A stretch of 64,000 nucleotides of DNA. It comes from WLND01 sp040398845 (GTDB lineage: Bacteria > Actinomycetota > Actinomycetes > S36-B12). The notes below the pieces were generated by a model. That model was not told the origin of the DNA and made no database searches. It was given only the letters and a program-made list of their open reading frames with translations. A program made the translations under genes and the position numbers. The stretch covers positions 1 to 64,000 of the forward strand of contig JBBATH010000015.1 in the NCBI GenBank assembly GCA_040398845.1, written 5' to 3'. This document shows, piece by piece, positions 43,539-52,251 of this stretch (the stretch's first letter is position 1; each line of letters starts with the position of its first letter).

Positions 43539-44143
43539 GTATCAGGGTCGTCTTGGCCACCCGAAATGCCCACAAGGTGATCGAGCTTCGGCGCATCCTT
43601 GAAGATGCGGGGCTCGATATCGAGCTTGTCGGCACCGATGAGTACCCCGATCTCCCCGACGTCGCAGAGACCGGCTCCACGTTCGCGGCGAATGCCCTGC
43701 TCAAGGCGCGTGAGGTCTGCGAGTTCACCGGCCTCCCAGCGATCGCCGACGACTCAGGTCTTGCCGTCGATGCGCTCAATGGCATGCCCGGGATCTTCTC
43801 GGCGAGGTGGAGCGGTGCCCATGGCAATGACGTGGCAAACCTTGGGCTCCTCCTCGGACAGCTCACCGACGTCGCGCCGAGTCTAAGGGGTGGCGCCTTC
43901 CACTGTGCTGCGGCCATTGCCCTGCCCGACGGTGATGCTCGCGTCGTCGAGGGCACGGTGGAGGGCACCATCATCGACTCACCGAGAGGTTCGAACGGTT
44001 TCGGCTATGACCCGATCTTCGTGCCGCTCGGCGGCAACCTGACCCTTGCTGAGATCGCACCCGCCGAGAAGGATGCGATGAGCCACCGCGGCAACGCCAT
44101 GAGGGCGCTTGTCCCCGTTCTGAAGGAGCTGCTTCGACCATGA
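43535..44143 (+). CDS. rdgB: XTP/dITP diphosphatase (RdgB/HAM1)
   Basis: A 202-residue house-cleaning enzyme that hydrolyses deaminated purine triphosphates (XTP, dITP). Landmarks are VVLATRNAHKVIELRRIL, TGSTFAANALLKA, the metal site AIADDSGLAVDAL and GSNGFGYDPIFVP with SHRGNAMRAL. GTG 43535 lies inside the rph stop codon; the next gene starts in its own stop (ATGA). Confidence 0.95.
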   Translation: MSIRVVLATRNAHKVIELRRILEDAGLDIELVGTDEYPDLPDVAETGSTFAANALLKAREVCEFTGLPAIADDSGLAVDALNGMPGIFSARWSGAHGNDVANLGLLLGQLTDVAPSLRGGAFHCAAAIALPDGDARVVEGTVEGTIIDSPRGSNGFGYDPIFVPLGGNLTLAEIAPAEKDAMSHRGNAMRALVPVLKELLRP

Positions 44144-44430
44144 TCCTCGAGATTGCCTGCATTGAGATCGCGCCGGATAACCATGAGGCCTTTAGGACCG
44201 CAATCGCACGGGCCGTCGAGCAAGAGCTGAGTGCATCCCCGGGGTTTATCGACTTCACTCTCCATCAGGGCATCGAGCGTCCGGAGGCGTACCGGCTTCA
44301 CATCAGGTGGGAGACGCTCGAAGATCACACCATCGGTTTCCGTGAATCGGAGCGCTTCACGGCGTGGCGCGCAATCATCGGGGGATTCTTCGTGGCACCA
44401 CCGTCGGTGGAGCACTGGTCGACGAACTAA
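44140..44430 (+). CDS. Antibiotic biosynthesis monooxygenase (ABM)-domain protein
   Basis: A 96-residue single ABM (dimeric alpha+beta barrel) protein: ILEIACIEIAPDNHEAF, ELSASPGFIDFTLHQGIERPEAYRL and WETLEDHTIGFRESE are characteristic, with the typical terminal WST. ATG 44140 overlaps the rdgB stop. Relatives are quinol or heme-related oxygenases or act in stress. It closes the clpS-to-rdgB gene run. Confidence 0.85.
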   Translation: MILEIACIEIAPDNHEAFRTAIARAVEQELSASPGFIDFTLHQGIERPEAYRLHIRWETLEDHTIGFRESERFTAWRAIIGGFFVAPPSVEHWSTN

Positions 44431-44464
44431 CGCACCAAGGTCCAGGATCGCCAACGGCCGACTG

Positions 44465-44761
44465 CTACCAGCAGTCGGCGCATATCCGCACGGCGGAGTC
44501 ACCACTGGCGAGCCGGCTGGAGTGGTTGACGAGGAAGCATTTGGTGCAGGTGAACTCATTCGCCTGCATCGGGATCACATGGATGACGAGCGACTCACCT
44601 GAAAGATCGGCTCCGGGCAGTTCAAGGCCTTCAGCGAGTTCGTTCTCATCGACGTCGACCGCAGTCTGCGTCTTGGCCGCCTCACGCTCCTTGATGCCAT
44701 CGAGGCCCTCGGCCGCGATCTCGTCATCGGTCTTGCGCGGTGCGTCGTAATCGGTTGCCAT
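44465..44761 (-). CDS. DUF4193 family zinc-ribbon protein
   Basis: A 98-residue actinobacterial protein. The N-terminus ATDYDAPRKTDDEIAAEGLDGIKE is the conserved start; the C-terminus has two C-x-x-C knuckles (EFTCTKCFLVNH and VRICADCW) that should bind zinc. ATG 44761 is supported by the family start. Function unknown; it stands alone on the minus strand, just before a gene-poor stretch. Confidence 0.88.
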   Translation of the reverse strand: MATDYDAPRKTDDEIAAEGLDGIKEREAAKTQTAVDVDENELAEGLELPGADLSGESLVIHVIPMQANEFTCTKCFLVNHSSRLASGDSAVRICADCW

Positions 44762-45394
44762 GCGTCTCACATCCCTCTCTATCGCTGTTCCGGACTCCTC
44801 GCCGGTGGCCCGGAGGAACTCCTGACCATCTGCGATGGGCATTGGACAGCCCAAAAATCCTCCCGAGCAGCGTAACCGTACCTCCCTGCCAAGATTCGCG
44901 CTCAGGGCGCGTCCGATGACCGTGTGGAAGGCGGGAAATGAGCGCGGGAAGATTGGCCATCCATGAGGAAAATGTGTGGAGTCCGGGGTCGTGGCGAACG
45001 TCAAGACGACTCGGTCCGCGAACCAATAAGGGTCCATGCAGGAGGCGGGGATTCGCTCATGATGAAACACGTCGAAGCGGCTAACCGGCCGTCCCGACTG
45101 GAGGTTCTCGCTCCGCAGGGCGTCGAATTGTCACTCGTGAGTTGCGTTTGAGATCCGAGGGGATGAGGAGTTATGGGAAAATCAGTGCTTCGTTCGCCAT
45201 AAAGCATCGGTGGCATCTGCAGTCCTGCGACCGAATGGCCGCGAGGGACCATCGACGCAGTGACGGTGCTGCAGCGGCCATGGGCGGTCTCGATCGACCG
45301 GTACCTGAAGTGCGTGACCAAGTCTCACGGGAATCCATCGAAGGACTCACGCATCCTTTGGGAAACTCATGAAAGGTTCTTGCTCGCCGGGTCG

Positions 45395-45436
45395 TGTTGT
45401 GAGGCATGACCAGTGCGGAAGGCGTGACTTGAACCC
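45395..45436. repeat. Left copy of a 42-bp direct repeat of the tRNA-Leu 3' end (putative att site)
   Basis: Matches 49999-50040 at 39 of 42 positions. The matching part includes the tRNA-Leu acceptor and T-arm (GTGCGGAAGGCG, GACTTGAACCC) plus 19 bases beyond the gene. The rest of the tRNA is absent here, as expected for an att copy. Confidence 0.8.
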
Positions 45437-45457
45437 CCATGAATTGGTCATCCATCA

Positions 45458-45482
45458 GGTCTGTCCCCGCCGGGGACAGACC
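45458..45482. terminator. Perfect 12-bp inverted repeat, possible terminator
   Basis: Arms 45458-45469 and 45471-45482 (GGTCTGTCCCCG and its complement) flank one base; as RNA this is an 11-bp stem with a GCC loop, followed by GTTGTTTG. No gene ends nearby, so a protein-binding palindrome is also possible. Confidence 0.5.
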
Positions 45483-46335
45483 GTTGTTTGCATTGAGGCA
45501 ACCGAACTCTCGCTTCAACGCTCGTTGCCATGCCCGAACGCGACCGGGGGAGCGTCAGCAGCCTGCCGGCCTGGTGTCGGCCCGCTCGAATCGTCAAGAG
45601 TCTGATCGTGACCCTCCTCAGTGGATGGCACCAACAACGGCCTACCTGCGCACGTCCACAGAGGTCTAGGTTGGGGTGACGTTCCGCTGGGACTGTCGAA
45701 GGACCTTGCAAAAAAGGCGACGGTCGACGCGGCTTGCGGGCTGCCCCGCCGATGTCTCCCCGCCAGCGACTGGATTTCCGGCAGCGACGCTGTCTGGCCC
45801 GGCTTTCCTAGTGGAGGCGTCGTTTGCTTCGATGCATGGCGCCACGGCCTTCTCGCCGGAGTCGACGTTCTTTCGGGCGCCTGTGCTTTACCGGCTGGCG
45901 AGCGGGTGTGTGTGCCGGTGCTGTGGTGACGCCGGTTCCCACACCGGGTTGTCTGCGTCCTGAAATGCGCCCTTTCTCGGGCCGGCTTGGCGTGCTTGAA
46001 AGGCGACGAAGCGTGCTCCTTGTCGACGGCGAGTCTGTTCTGGCAGCTGGGACCAATGAAGTTTCCTTGGTCGTCTTTAAGCACCGGCGCACTCAGTGAA
46101 CCTGTCAGCGAGGTGGTTTCCGCATGCTCGTCGCCTTGGAAGGCAGGCATGCTTGGCAGACCGAATTGCCTGAGGAGAGTCGGACATCGACGCACACACT
46201 GACCTGTAAACGGATAGACATAGACGTCACACTTCCGGCTTAGAGCCTGTGGGCGGCTGCGGTGGCCCCATAATGTAGGAAGGATTTCCTGACATCTCGG
46301 GAAAGACATGGGTTCGTCGTGAATTGGAGCCAGTC

Positions 46336-46734
46336 ATGGGTGTCAACGTGAAGGCAGTCTTGGGTTTGGTGGCGGTGTGTGGGTTCCTGCTCCTTGCGGG
46401 ATGTGGCGGCTCGAGCAGCGCGAACACCGACTCGGGCTGGAATCCGCCGAGGCCGACCGGTGTCCCGGACGAGAAGTGGGCGACGGTCGTGGATGGCGAT
46501 CCGTCGTTGTTGCCGGGTGAGGACCTCGCGGGTGGGTATTGCCAGGCGGTGAAGCCGGAACCGGCGGAGGTTGATGCGAAGGGACTGGAGTATCCGGGGG
46601 CGACGGCCCAGGAGTTCAACGCCTACTACTACTGTATTCTCGCGTATGTCGCGCCGTTGTGCGCCGACCTTCCCCCCGCGACCGGCGCCAAGGGGGCGAG
46701 AGCAATGCCAGCCCAGACGTTTGGCGAACTGTAA
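46336..46734 (+). CDS. Short lipoprotein, paralogue of the gene at 60525
   Basis: A 132-residue lipoprotein: VKAVLGLVAVCGFLLLAGC with lipobox LAGC, then GWNPPRPTGVPDEKWATVV, GGYCQAVKPEP and a region with Cys residues up to VAPLCADLPP. Its first ~110 residues parallel the 344-residue lipoprotein at 60525-61559 (same GWNPPRPTGVPDE-x-WATVVD). It stops where the longer one enters its repeat domain, so it may be a shortened copy. It lies inside the tRNA-Leu island. ATG 46336; TTG 46324 is in frame upstream. Function unknown. Confidence 0.65.
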   Translation: MGVNVKAVLGLVAVCGFLLLAGCGGSSSANTDSGWNPPRPTGVPDEKWATVVDGDPSLLPGEDLAGGYCQAVKPEPAEVDAKGLEYPGATAQEFNAYYYCILAYVAPLCADLPPATGAKGARAMPAQTFGEL

Positions 46735-47200
46735 GCGAATGGGCTCCTGTCGGAGGTTCAGCAGACACGTTGCGCACCAGGGTCTGCGGGCAGACGGTGA
46801 TGCCGGCAAGTCTCGGTTCGACTCAACACCGATGCCTGCGTCCTGAAAGCCTTGCGGGTTGACTTTGCCCCCGTCGGGTTATCTTGTTCGGCTCTTGGAA
46901 GATTGACCCTCGTGCTACCGATTGCTCGGTTCATTGGAGCGGCCCTGCCAACGAAGTCCACTGAGCAGGCGAACTGCGTTGACAATGAGCACCTGAGCGA
47001 ACAGGGTCGCCGAAGAGCAGGCTTGCTTGGCGGACCCCGTCGCCCCAGTGGGCCACGCCGTGATGAAAACGACCGTCGAGGCTGCGTCACTAAGTTGGCT
47101 CTGTGCGCCGGGTGCCACCGAGTGGGCGACGAGATCGGGAGGTGGGCCCATCGTGGATTATCCGATAGCGTTCCCCAAAATGCGATGGAAGGAAATCGCA
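46735..47200. other. Intergenic stretch inside the island
   Basis: No supported gene. The DNA after the lipoprotein stop does not continue the homology to the longer paralogue at 60525. Confidence 0.5.
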
Positions 47201-47368
47201 ATGCCTGCACCTAGAACCGCCACGACACTGAAGGTATCCATCGCTGCTGCGGGCGCAACGTCAGCACCGGAGTCATCCACCACGGCACCTGCCGAAGCGA
47301 CCCCTCTGTCATCAGCGCCAGCAGACTCCATTGATCTACCGGTTGGGTCGCTGGTGGTGGCTCTGTAG
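47201..47368 (+). CDS. Possible small Ala/Ser/Thr/Pro-rich protein
   Basis: A 55-codon frame with a good ribosome site (GAAGGAAAT, six bases before ATG 47201). The product TTLKVSIAAAGATSAPES...LPVGSLVVAL has no clear signal peptide core and no known relatives. Composition resembles the linker part of neighbouring lipoproteins. It may be a gene fragment. Confidence 0.3.
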   Translation: MPAPRTATTLKVSIAAAGATSAPESSTTAPAEATPLSSAPADSIDLPVGSLVVAL

Positions 47369-47506
47369 GAGGCGATTCAAGAGCACGACCAAATCGAGTT
47401 TGACCCGAGCGACCCAACGGTCAACGGAGCATGCTCATGAGGCCGCATGGCGACGGAAGTCGCCTGGCAGTGCAGGCACACCAGGCTGGTGTTGACAATC
47501 GGGTTT

Positions 47507-49720
47507 CTACCCGGTCTTGGTGGTGACGCGGATGGTCTGCTCCGTCACCCCGGTCACACCGTTGAGGTTGCCGGTGACCGTGGTGACGGTGTCGCATCCG
47601 GCTCGGGTGAGGAACCCGGTGATGCCGGTCAGGCGCTGCTGCCACAGTGTGACGGCTTGGCTTCCGGCCGGGGAACGGTACGTGACCGTGCAGGCCACCG
47701 GTTTTGTTGCGGAGCCGGACCGGATTCGGTTGACGCTCGTCCACACCGTCGCTTTCGCGCTGCGTGCCAAGGTGCGCTCACCGGGAAGGAAGGAGACGAC
47801 AGCCCGACTCGACGCTGCACCCTGAGTCGAATCGGTTGGTGTGCTGGCTCGGGACGAGACCTCAATACCGGTCGACAGGGCCAGCGCGGTCGATTCGCCT
47901 TGATATCCCACGAATTGCAGGGTGTGACTGCCTGACTGGACCCAGGCTGGGACCCGCACTGTCATCGTGACCGTGCCGGCAGCATCGACGACCGCCGACC
48001 CGAGCCACAGCGGGTCTGAGTACAGGTACACATCGACCTGCGACCGTGGGAGGAACCCCGACGCCTGCACCCCCACATCGCCACCCGCCGACGACCCCAG
48101 GCCCCCACCGCTCGCCGGAAGCGCACCGCCACCGGCGCCCGCGGCAGCCATCGCGACCTTCGCCCCGTTCGCCTCGACGACCACGCCGCCGGTCGGGTTC
48201 ACCGAGAACGTCGTACGAACTGGGACACCGTTCACCATGGCAGCGGACCCACCGACCGCGACCGGCGAAGCGGGAGCGACCGGCCCGACTGGGGGGAGCG
48301 ACTCAGGAGCACGAACAGGAGCAGTGGCACTAGCCGACCCGCCACCAGACCCGCTGCTTGACCCGCCGCCTGATCCCGACGGTGCAGTTCCATTGAGCCG
48401 GACGATCCTGCCGACGACGTTCGTGGTGTCCCACGTGGTGAAACCTCCTCCCACGACGATTCTTCCGTCCGACTGCACCAGGACCGGGTACACGAAGGAG
48501 TTCGCACCAGTGCCTGTGGTGAATGTCGTGTCGACGGTGCCGTCAGCGTTCAGGCGAACGATGCGCCCAATCGTTGCGGTGTTCCATGTGGTGAGATACC
48601 CGCCGAGGATGATTCGTCCGTCGGCCTGCACCGCCACGGTGGATATGCCGTCGTTCGCGCCGGTGCCGGTGTGGAACGTCGTGTCGAGGGTGCCGTCCGC
48701 GTTCAGGCGAACGATGCGCCCGGCGGTGGCGCCGTTCCAATTCGCGAAATACCCCCCGACGAGGATCTTTCCGTCCGCCTGCACAGCGATGGTGGGCACA
48801 CTGCTGTCGGCGCCGGTGCCGGTGCCGGTGCTGAACGTCGTGTCGAGGGTGCCGTCCGCGTTCAGGCGAACGATGCGCCCGGCGGCGGCGCCGTTCCATT
48901 GCGAGAATTCACCGCCGACGAGGATCTTGCCGTCCGCCTGTTTCACGAGAGTGTAGGTGCCGTCGTTGGCGCCGCTCGCGGTGAACGAAGGGTCGACGGT
49001 GCCGTCCGCATTCAGCCGAACGAGACCATTGACGAGGGCGCCGTTCCAATATTCAAAACCTCCGCCGACGAGGATTTTCCCCCCGGCCTGCTCCAAGAAC
49101 GTTCGCGGCGGTCCCGCTGGGCCGGTGCCCGTCGTGGTGAATGAAGGGTCGATGGTTCCGTCCGCGTTGAGTCGAGCGATACCCTTTACGGCGGCGCCGT
49201 TCCAGGACGTGAACGGCCCTCCGATGAGGATGTCACCGTCCACCAGCACCTTCACCGAAAGCACATAGTTATTCGCTCCGAGACCGGTGCCTGCGGTGAA
49301 CGTCGTGTCCAAGGTGCCGTCGGCGTTCAGTCGAACGATGCGCCCGACGGGGACTGTGCCCCAGTGGGTGAATTCCCCGACGAGGAGCACTTTCCCGTCG
49401 GTCTGCGTCACGCCTCGGTAGATGGGGGCGTCCGCTCCGGTTCCGGTGTTGGCGGTGAACGACGCGTCAATCGAGCCATCGGCGGCGGCTCGCGCCGGGG
49501 GTGCCACCAGCGCAGTGCACGCAACTGCAAAGGCGAGTGCAGCGGACAGGGTGCGCCATGACTCCAGTCGACCCGGCCTGCTCCGGTTGTCCGGCGTGCG
49601 TGCCGTGACCTCTGACGTGACCTGCGTCCGCCGTGAGCTGAGTCGCCGCGCCACCGAAATAGTGGGGACATGTTGGAACGTCGTCCAGACGGCTGCGCGC
49701 ACCGCGGCTGCCTTACTCAT
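47507..49720 (-). CDS. Secreted seven-repeat beta-propeller protein (delta-60 repeats)
   Basis: A 737-residue protein. A ~55-residue Arg-rich stretch precedes a signal-like segment (TLSAALAFAVACTALVAPPARA). Residues ~80-430 hold seven repeats of about 48 residues with the unit GRIVRLNADGTLDTTF ... QADGKILVGGxFxxWNG, the delta-60/DUF5122 pattern; seven units fit one seven-bladed propeller. A Gly/Ser linker follows, then a beta-rich region (~520-640) and a C-terminal domain with two Cys (PVACTV and RAGCDT). ATG 49720 follows GAGGAACG. It fills half of the tRNA-Leu island and may act in adhesion or recognition at the surface. Several repeats are nearly identical in DNA, showing recent unit duplication. 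Confidence 0.82.
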   Translation of the reverse strand: MSKAAAVRAAVWTTFQHVPTISVARRLSSRRTQVTSEVTARTPDNRSRPGRLESWRTLSAALAFAVACTALVAPPARAAADGSIDASFTANTGTGADAPIYRGVTQTDGKVLLVGEFTHWGTVPVGRIVRLNADGTLDTTFTAGTGLGANNYVLSVKVLVDGDILIGGPFTSWNGAAVKGIARLNADGTIDPSFTTTGTGPAGPPRTFLEQAGGKILVGGGFEYWNGALVNGLVRLNADGTVDPSFTASGANDGTYTLVKQADGKILVGGEFSQWNGAAAGRIVRLNADGTLDTTFSTGTGTGADSSVPTIAVQADGKILVGGYFANWNGATAGRIVRLNADGTLDTTFHTGTGANDGISTVAVQADGRIILGGYLTTWNTATIGRIVRLNADGTVDTTFTTGTGANSFVYPVLVQSDGRIVVGGGFTTWDTTNVVGRIVRLNGTAPSGSGGGSSSGSGGGSASATAPVRAPESLPPVGPVAPASPVAVGGSAAMVNGVPVRTTFSVNPTGGVVVEANGAKVAMAAAGAGGGALPASGGGLGSSAGGDVGVQASGFLPRSQVDVYLYSDPLWLGSAVVDAAGTVTMTVRVPAWVQSGSHTLQFVGYQGESTALALSTGIEVSSRASTPTDSTQGAASSRAVVSFLPGERTLARSAKATVWTSVNRIRSGSATKPVACTVTYRSPAGSQAVTLWQQRLTGITGFLTRAGCDTVTTVTGNLNGVTGVTEQTIRVTTKTG
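48674..48898. repeat. Near-identical 66-bp DNA repeats inside the propeller gene
   Basis: 48674-48739 and 48833-48898 differ at one position. The 159-base spacing is a little over one repeat unit. Confidence 0.85.
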
Positions 49721-49998
49721 CGTGGATCGTTCCTCACCAGGACGTCGTCCCTTCAACGTGCACAAGCGCAGAACACAATGGCCGTTCAGGTGGGTGCGCC
49801 ACCGGGGAACCGTCGTCACTTCGATCTCTGGATGGTCGGCTTTACTGCGGGTATGCCACGGCTTCGCCCAAAGAAGAATACACCCTCTAACGGGCGGCCA
49901 CACGTTGCCAGCCGCCACGGCCTCGGATGGGACCTTCTTCTCACACCATTTTGGGCAGCTTTGTCCCCGCGAAACGCTTCGATGGACACAGGGTGCGA

Positions 49999-50040
49999 TG
50001 TTGTGAGGTACGACCAGTGCGGAAGGCGGGACTTGAACCC
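49999..50040. repeat. Right copy of the 42-bp repeat, overlapping tRNA-Leu 3' end (putative att site)
   Basis: Pairs with 45395-45436. Integration at a tRNA 3' end leaves the intact tRNA at one junction and a partial copy at the other, the arrangement seen here. Confidence 0.8.
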
Positions 50041-50099
50041 GCACGTCCGAAGACACAGGTTCCTAAGACCTGCGTGTCTGCCAATTCCACCACTCCCGC
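50018..50099 (-). tRNA. tRNA-Leu (anticodon TAG)
   Basis: The minus strand starts GCGGGAGTGG at 50099 and the acceptor closes with CTTCCGC at 50025-50019 (one G-T pair); base 50018 is the discriminator. The anticodon stem CAGGT/ACCTG encloses loop CTTAGGA, giving UAG for CUN codons. A variable arm (TGTGTCTTCGGACGT region) fits a class II tRNA, and GGTTCAAGTC is the T-loop. CCA is not encoded. It is 22 bases downstream of bcp and serves as the island's attachment site. Confidence 0.93.
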
Positions 50100-50120
50100 T
50101 GGCAGTAGAAGTCTAGGCGG

Positions 50121-50585
50121 TCACGAAAGCTGAAGGTCACGCAGCAGCTTCGCGACGTGCCCGGTGGCCTTGACGTTGCACCGCGCCACCTCGACGATGC
50201 CGGTTGGACCGACGACGATGGTCGATCGGATGACCCCGGTGACGGTTTTGCCGTAAAGCTGCTTTTGCCCCCAGGCGCCGTACTGCTCCATGACGTGGTG
50301 GTCGGGGTCTGAGAGGAGGGTGAATGGCAGCCCGTCGTTCTCACGGAACCTCGCGAGCTTGGCCGGGTTGTCGGGAGAGATACCGATGATGACGTAGCCG
50401 GAGCCGTCAAAGACCGCGAGGTTGTCGCGGAAGTCGCAGGCCTGCTTCGTGCACCCTGGTGTCATGGCGGCCGGGTAGAAATACAGGAGCGCGGTGCGTC
50501 CGTTGAAGTCGGAGAGGCTGACTTCAACGCCGGCGTCGCTTTGGAGGGTGAAGGCTGGCGCTTGGCTTCCGACGTCGAGTCTCAC
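50121..50585 (-). CDS. bcp: Thioredoxin-dependent peroxiredoxin, Bcp/PrxQ type
   Basis: A 154-residue thiol peroxidase. FYPAAMTPGCTKQACDFRDN holds the peroxidatic Cys and the second Cys five residues on, the PrxQ arrangement. GISPDNPAKLARFRENDGLPFTLLSDP is typical. GTG 50585 overlaps the znuB stop (GTGA), so it is the fourth gene of the zinc operon, an unusual but sensible link of metal and oxidative stress. Electrons would come from thioredoxin. Confidence 0.92.
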   Translation of the reverse strand: MRLDVGSQAPAFTLQSDAGVEVSLSDFNGRTALLYFYPAAMTPGCTKQACDFRDNLAVFDGSGYVIIGISPDNPAKLARFRENDGLPFTLLSDPDHHVMEQYGAWGQKQLYGKTVTGVIRSTIVVGPTGIVEVARCNVKATGHVAKLLRDLQLS

Positions 50586-51463
50586 TTGGCGCCGATCGGG
50601 GTGAGGAGCGGTGCATCGACATGCCTGTCGAGTCCAGCCGAGCGGCGCAGTCCTCGACCCCCGGTGAAGGCAAGGACGATGACGAAGATCGCTGCACCGA
50701 CGAGCACGATCATCGTGCCGGACGGCACTCCGGCGTAGTAGCTCGCGTACATCCCGACGAAGCCGGAGAAGACACCAACGATGGTGCTGATCGCAAGCAT
50801 TCGGCCGAAGGAATCGGTGAGCATGCGCGCAACGACAGCGGGGATGACGAGCATCGCGGCAACGAGGGTCACACCGATCACGGTGAGGGTTGCGAGGATG
50901 GCGAGCGAAAGGATGATCATGAGCATCGCCTCGATCCGGCCCACGCGTACGCCCGAGACGTCGGCGACATCGGGGTCGAAGGTGGTGAAGAGCAGGGCGC
51001 GGTAGCGGAGGAATACGAAAGCCGCGGTGAGGAGACTCACCGCCATGAGGCCGATGATCTGCTCGGTCGTGATGCCGAGAATGCTGCCGAAGAGGGCATT
51101 TTCGAACGAAGGTCCGCTGGTGCCGAACTTTGCGAACAGTGCGACGCCGAGAGCGAATGACGCCGTGGTGATCACTCCGATGGCCGCGTCGGCACCGACA
51201 CGACCGCGCTTTGCTACGGTCGTAATTGCGAGGGCTGACGCGATGCCCCAGAGCCCGGCGCCGATCAGGTAGAACTGGGCGGCGAACAGTTGAGCCGCAG
51301 CGAAGCCGCCGAAGATCGAATGGGACAGGCCGTGGCCGATATAGCTCATCCCCCGCAGGACGATGAAGACCCCGATGAACCCGAGGAGCGCACCAGCGAG
51401 GCTCGCAACGAACAGGCCCTTGACGAAGAAGGCATAGGTGAGGGGCTCAAGAATCGTCTCCAC
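50582..51463 (-). CDS. znuB: Zinc ABC transporter permease
   Basis: A 293-residue permease of the ZnuB/MntB (ABC-3) family with eight or nine helices: LTYAFFVKGLFVASLAGALLG, VLRGMSYIGHGLSHSIFGG, FDPDVADVSGVRVG and VTLVAAMLVIPAVVARML are characteristic. The C-terminal ~20 residues are polar. It moves Zn2+ (or Mn2+) across the membrane with ZnuC and ZnuA; the gene lies two bases after znuC. Confidence 0.9.
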   Translation of the reverse strand: METILEPLTYAFFVKGLFVASLAGALLGFIGVFIVLRGMSYIGHGLSHSIFGGFAAAQLFAAQFYLIGAGLWGIASALAITTVAKRGRVGADAAIGVITTASFALGVALFAKFGTSGPSFENALFGSILGITTEQIIGLMAVSLLTAAFVFLRYRALLFTTFDPDVADVSGVRVGRIEAMLMIILSLAILATLTVIGVTLVAAMLVIPAVVARMLTDSFGRMLAISTIVGVFSGFVGMYASYYAGVPSGTMIVLVGAAIFVIVLAFTGGRGLRRSAGLDRHVDAPLLTPIGAK

Positions 51464-51465
51464 GG

Positions 51466-52251
51466 TTAGTTCACCCCTCTGGCAGCGAACATGTGGGGTG
51501 CCTCATCGACGACGACCCTCATGCCGAGGTGCTCGAGGACTTCCATTCGGGCACCGAAGGTGCGCTCGAGGACTTCTGGGGTGATGACCTCGGCGGGTGA
51601 ACCGTCGGCGACGATGCCGCCGTTCACGCAGACGATGTGGGGCAGGTGGGCGGCGAGGCCATTGAGGTCGTGCGTCGTGAGGACGATGGCGACGCCATCT
51701 TCATGTAGATCTGCGAGGAGGTGCAGGACGTCGTGCCGCGTTGATACGTCGACTCCGCTTGTCGGCTCGTCGAGGAGGAGGAGCTGCGGCTGGCGAAGCA
51801 GGGCTCGGGCGAGAAACATGCGTTGTTGCTGACCGCCGGAGAGCTCGCGGATGTGGCGCGTGGCGAGGTTGCCGATGCCGAGGCGCTCAAGCACCGACGA
51901 CACCTCAGCTCGCTCTGCCCGACTCGGCCACGGCAGGCGCCGTCCGATGGTGCGCGACATAAGGACGCACTCAAAGACGGTGATCGGGAAGTTCCAGTTC
52001 ACGGTCTCGAGCTGGGGGACGTACGAGACGCGCAAGCCGGGCTGCGAGGTGATGGTTCCGTGGTCGGGCTTGAGTACCCCGAGGAGCACACGGAGCAGGG
52101 TCGTCTTGCCGGCGCCAGAGGGACCGACCACCGCGGTGAACTGGTCCTCGTGGATGTGAAAGGAGACGTCGCTGAGGACGTGGTGATGGTCGTACCCAAC
52201 TGACACTCCGGTGAGACTGATGAGTTCGGGTCCGACCCCGGTGCCGGTCAC
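51466..52251 (-). CDS. znuC: Zinc ABC transporter ATP-binding protein
   Basis: A 261-residue ATPase: Walker A GPSGAGKTTLLRV, Q-loop YVPQLETVNWNFPITV (the V-x-W-x-F-P-I-x-V segment is typical of metal ABC-3 ATPases), signature RELSGGQQQRMFLARAL, Walker B LLLLDEPTSGVD and switch His LTTHDLNG. GTG 52251 overlaps the znuA stop. The C-terminal ~45 residues end DEAPHMFAARGVN. Confidence 0.92.
   Translation of the reverse strand: MTGTGVGPELISLTGVSVGYDHHHVLSDVSFHIHEDQFTAVVGPSGAGKTTLLRVLLGVLKPDHGTITSQPGLRVSYVPQLETVNWNFPITVFECVLMSRTIGRRLPWPSRAERAEVSSVLERLGIGNLATRHIRELSGGQQQRMFLARALLRQPQLLLLDEPTSGVDVSTRHDVLHLLADLHEDGVAIVLTTHDLNGLAAHLPHIVCVNGGIVADGSPAEVITPEVLERTFGARMEVLEHLGMRVVVDEAPHMFAARGVN

Larger units (their letters stand above)
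44762..46335. other. Gene-poor stretch containing the left end of the genomic island
   Basis: Open frames here have Arg/Pro/Ser-rich translations without family resemblance, so none is annotated. The stretch holds the left copy of the tRNA-Leu repeat (45395-45436) and a perfect palindrome (45458-45482). 45500-46250 may contain worn-out mobile DNA, but no transposase or integrase motif was found. Confidence 0.5.

Noticed and set aside
45515..46309. 264-codon minus-strand frame in the gene-poor stretch
   Set aside because: Ser/Pro/Arg-rich, no family, no ribosome site; typical open frame in high-GC non-coding DNA.
48674..48898. CRISPR-like repeats
   Set aside because: The repeats encode propeller units in frame, with no constant short repeat or unique spacers; no CRISPR array was seen anywhere in the window.
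49721..50056. N-terminal extension of the propeller protein through VRVQVPPSALVV
   Set aside because: It translates the tRNA-Leu gene; the real start is ATG 49720 with a good ribosome site.
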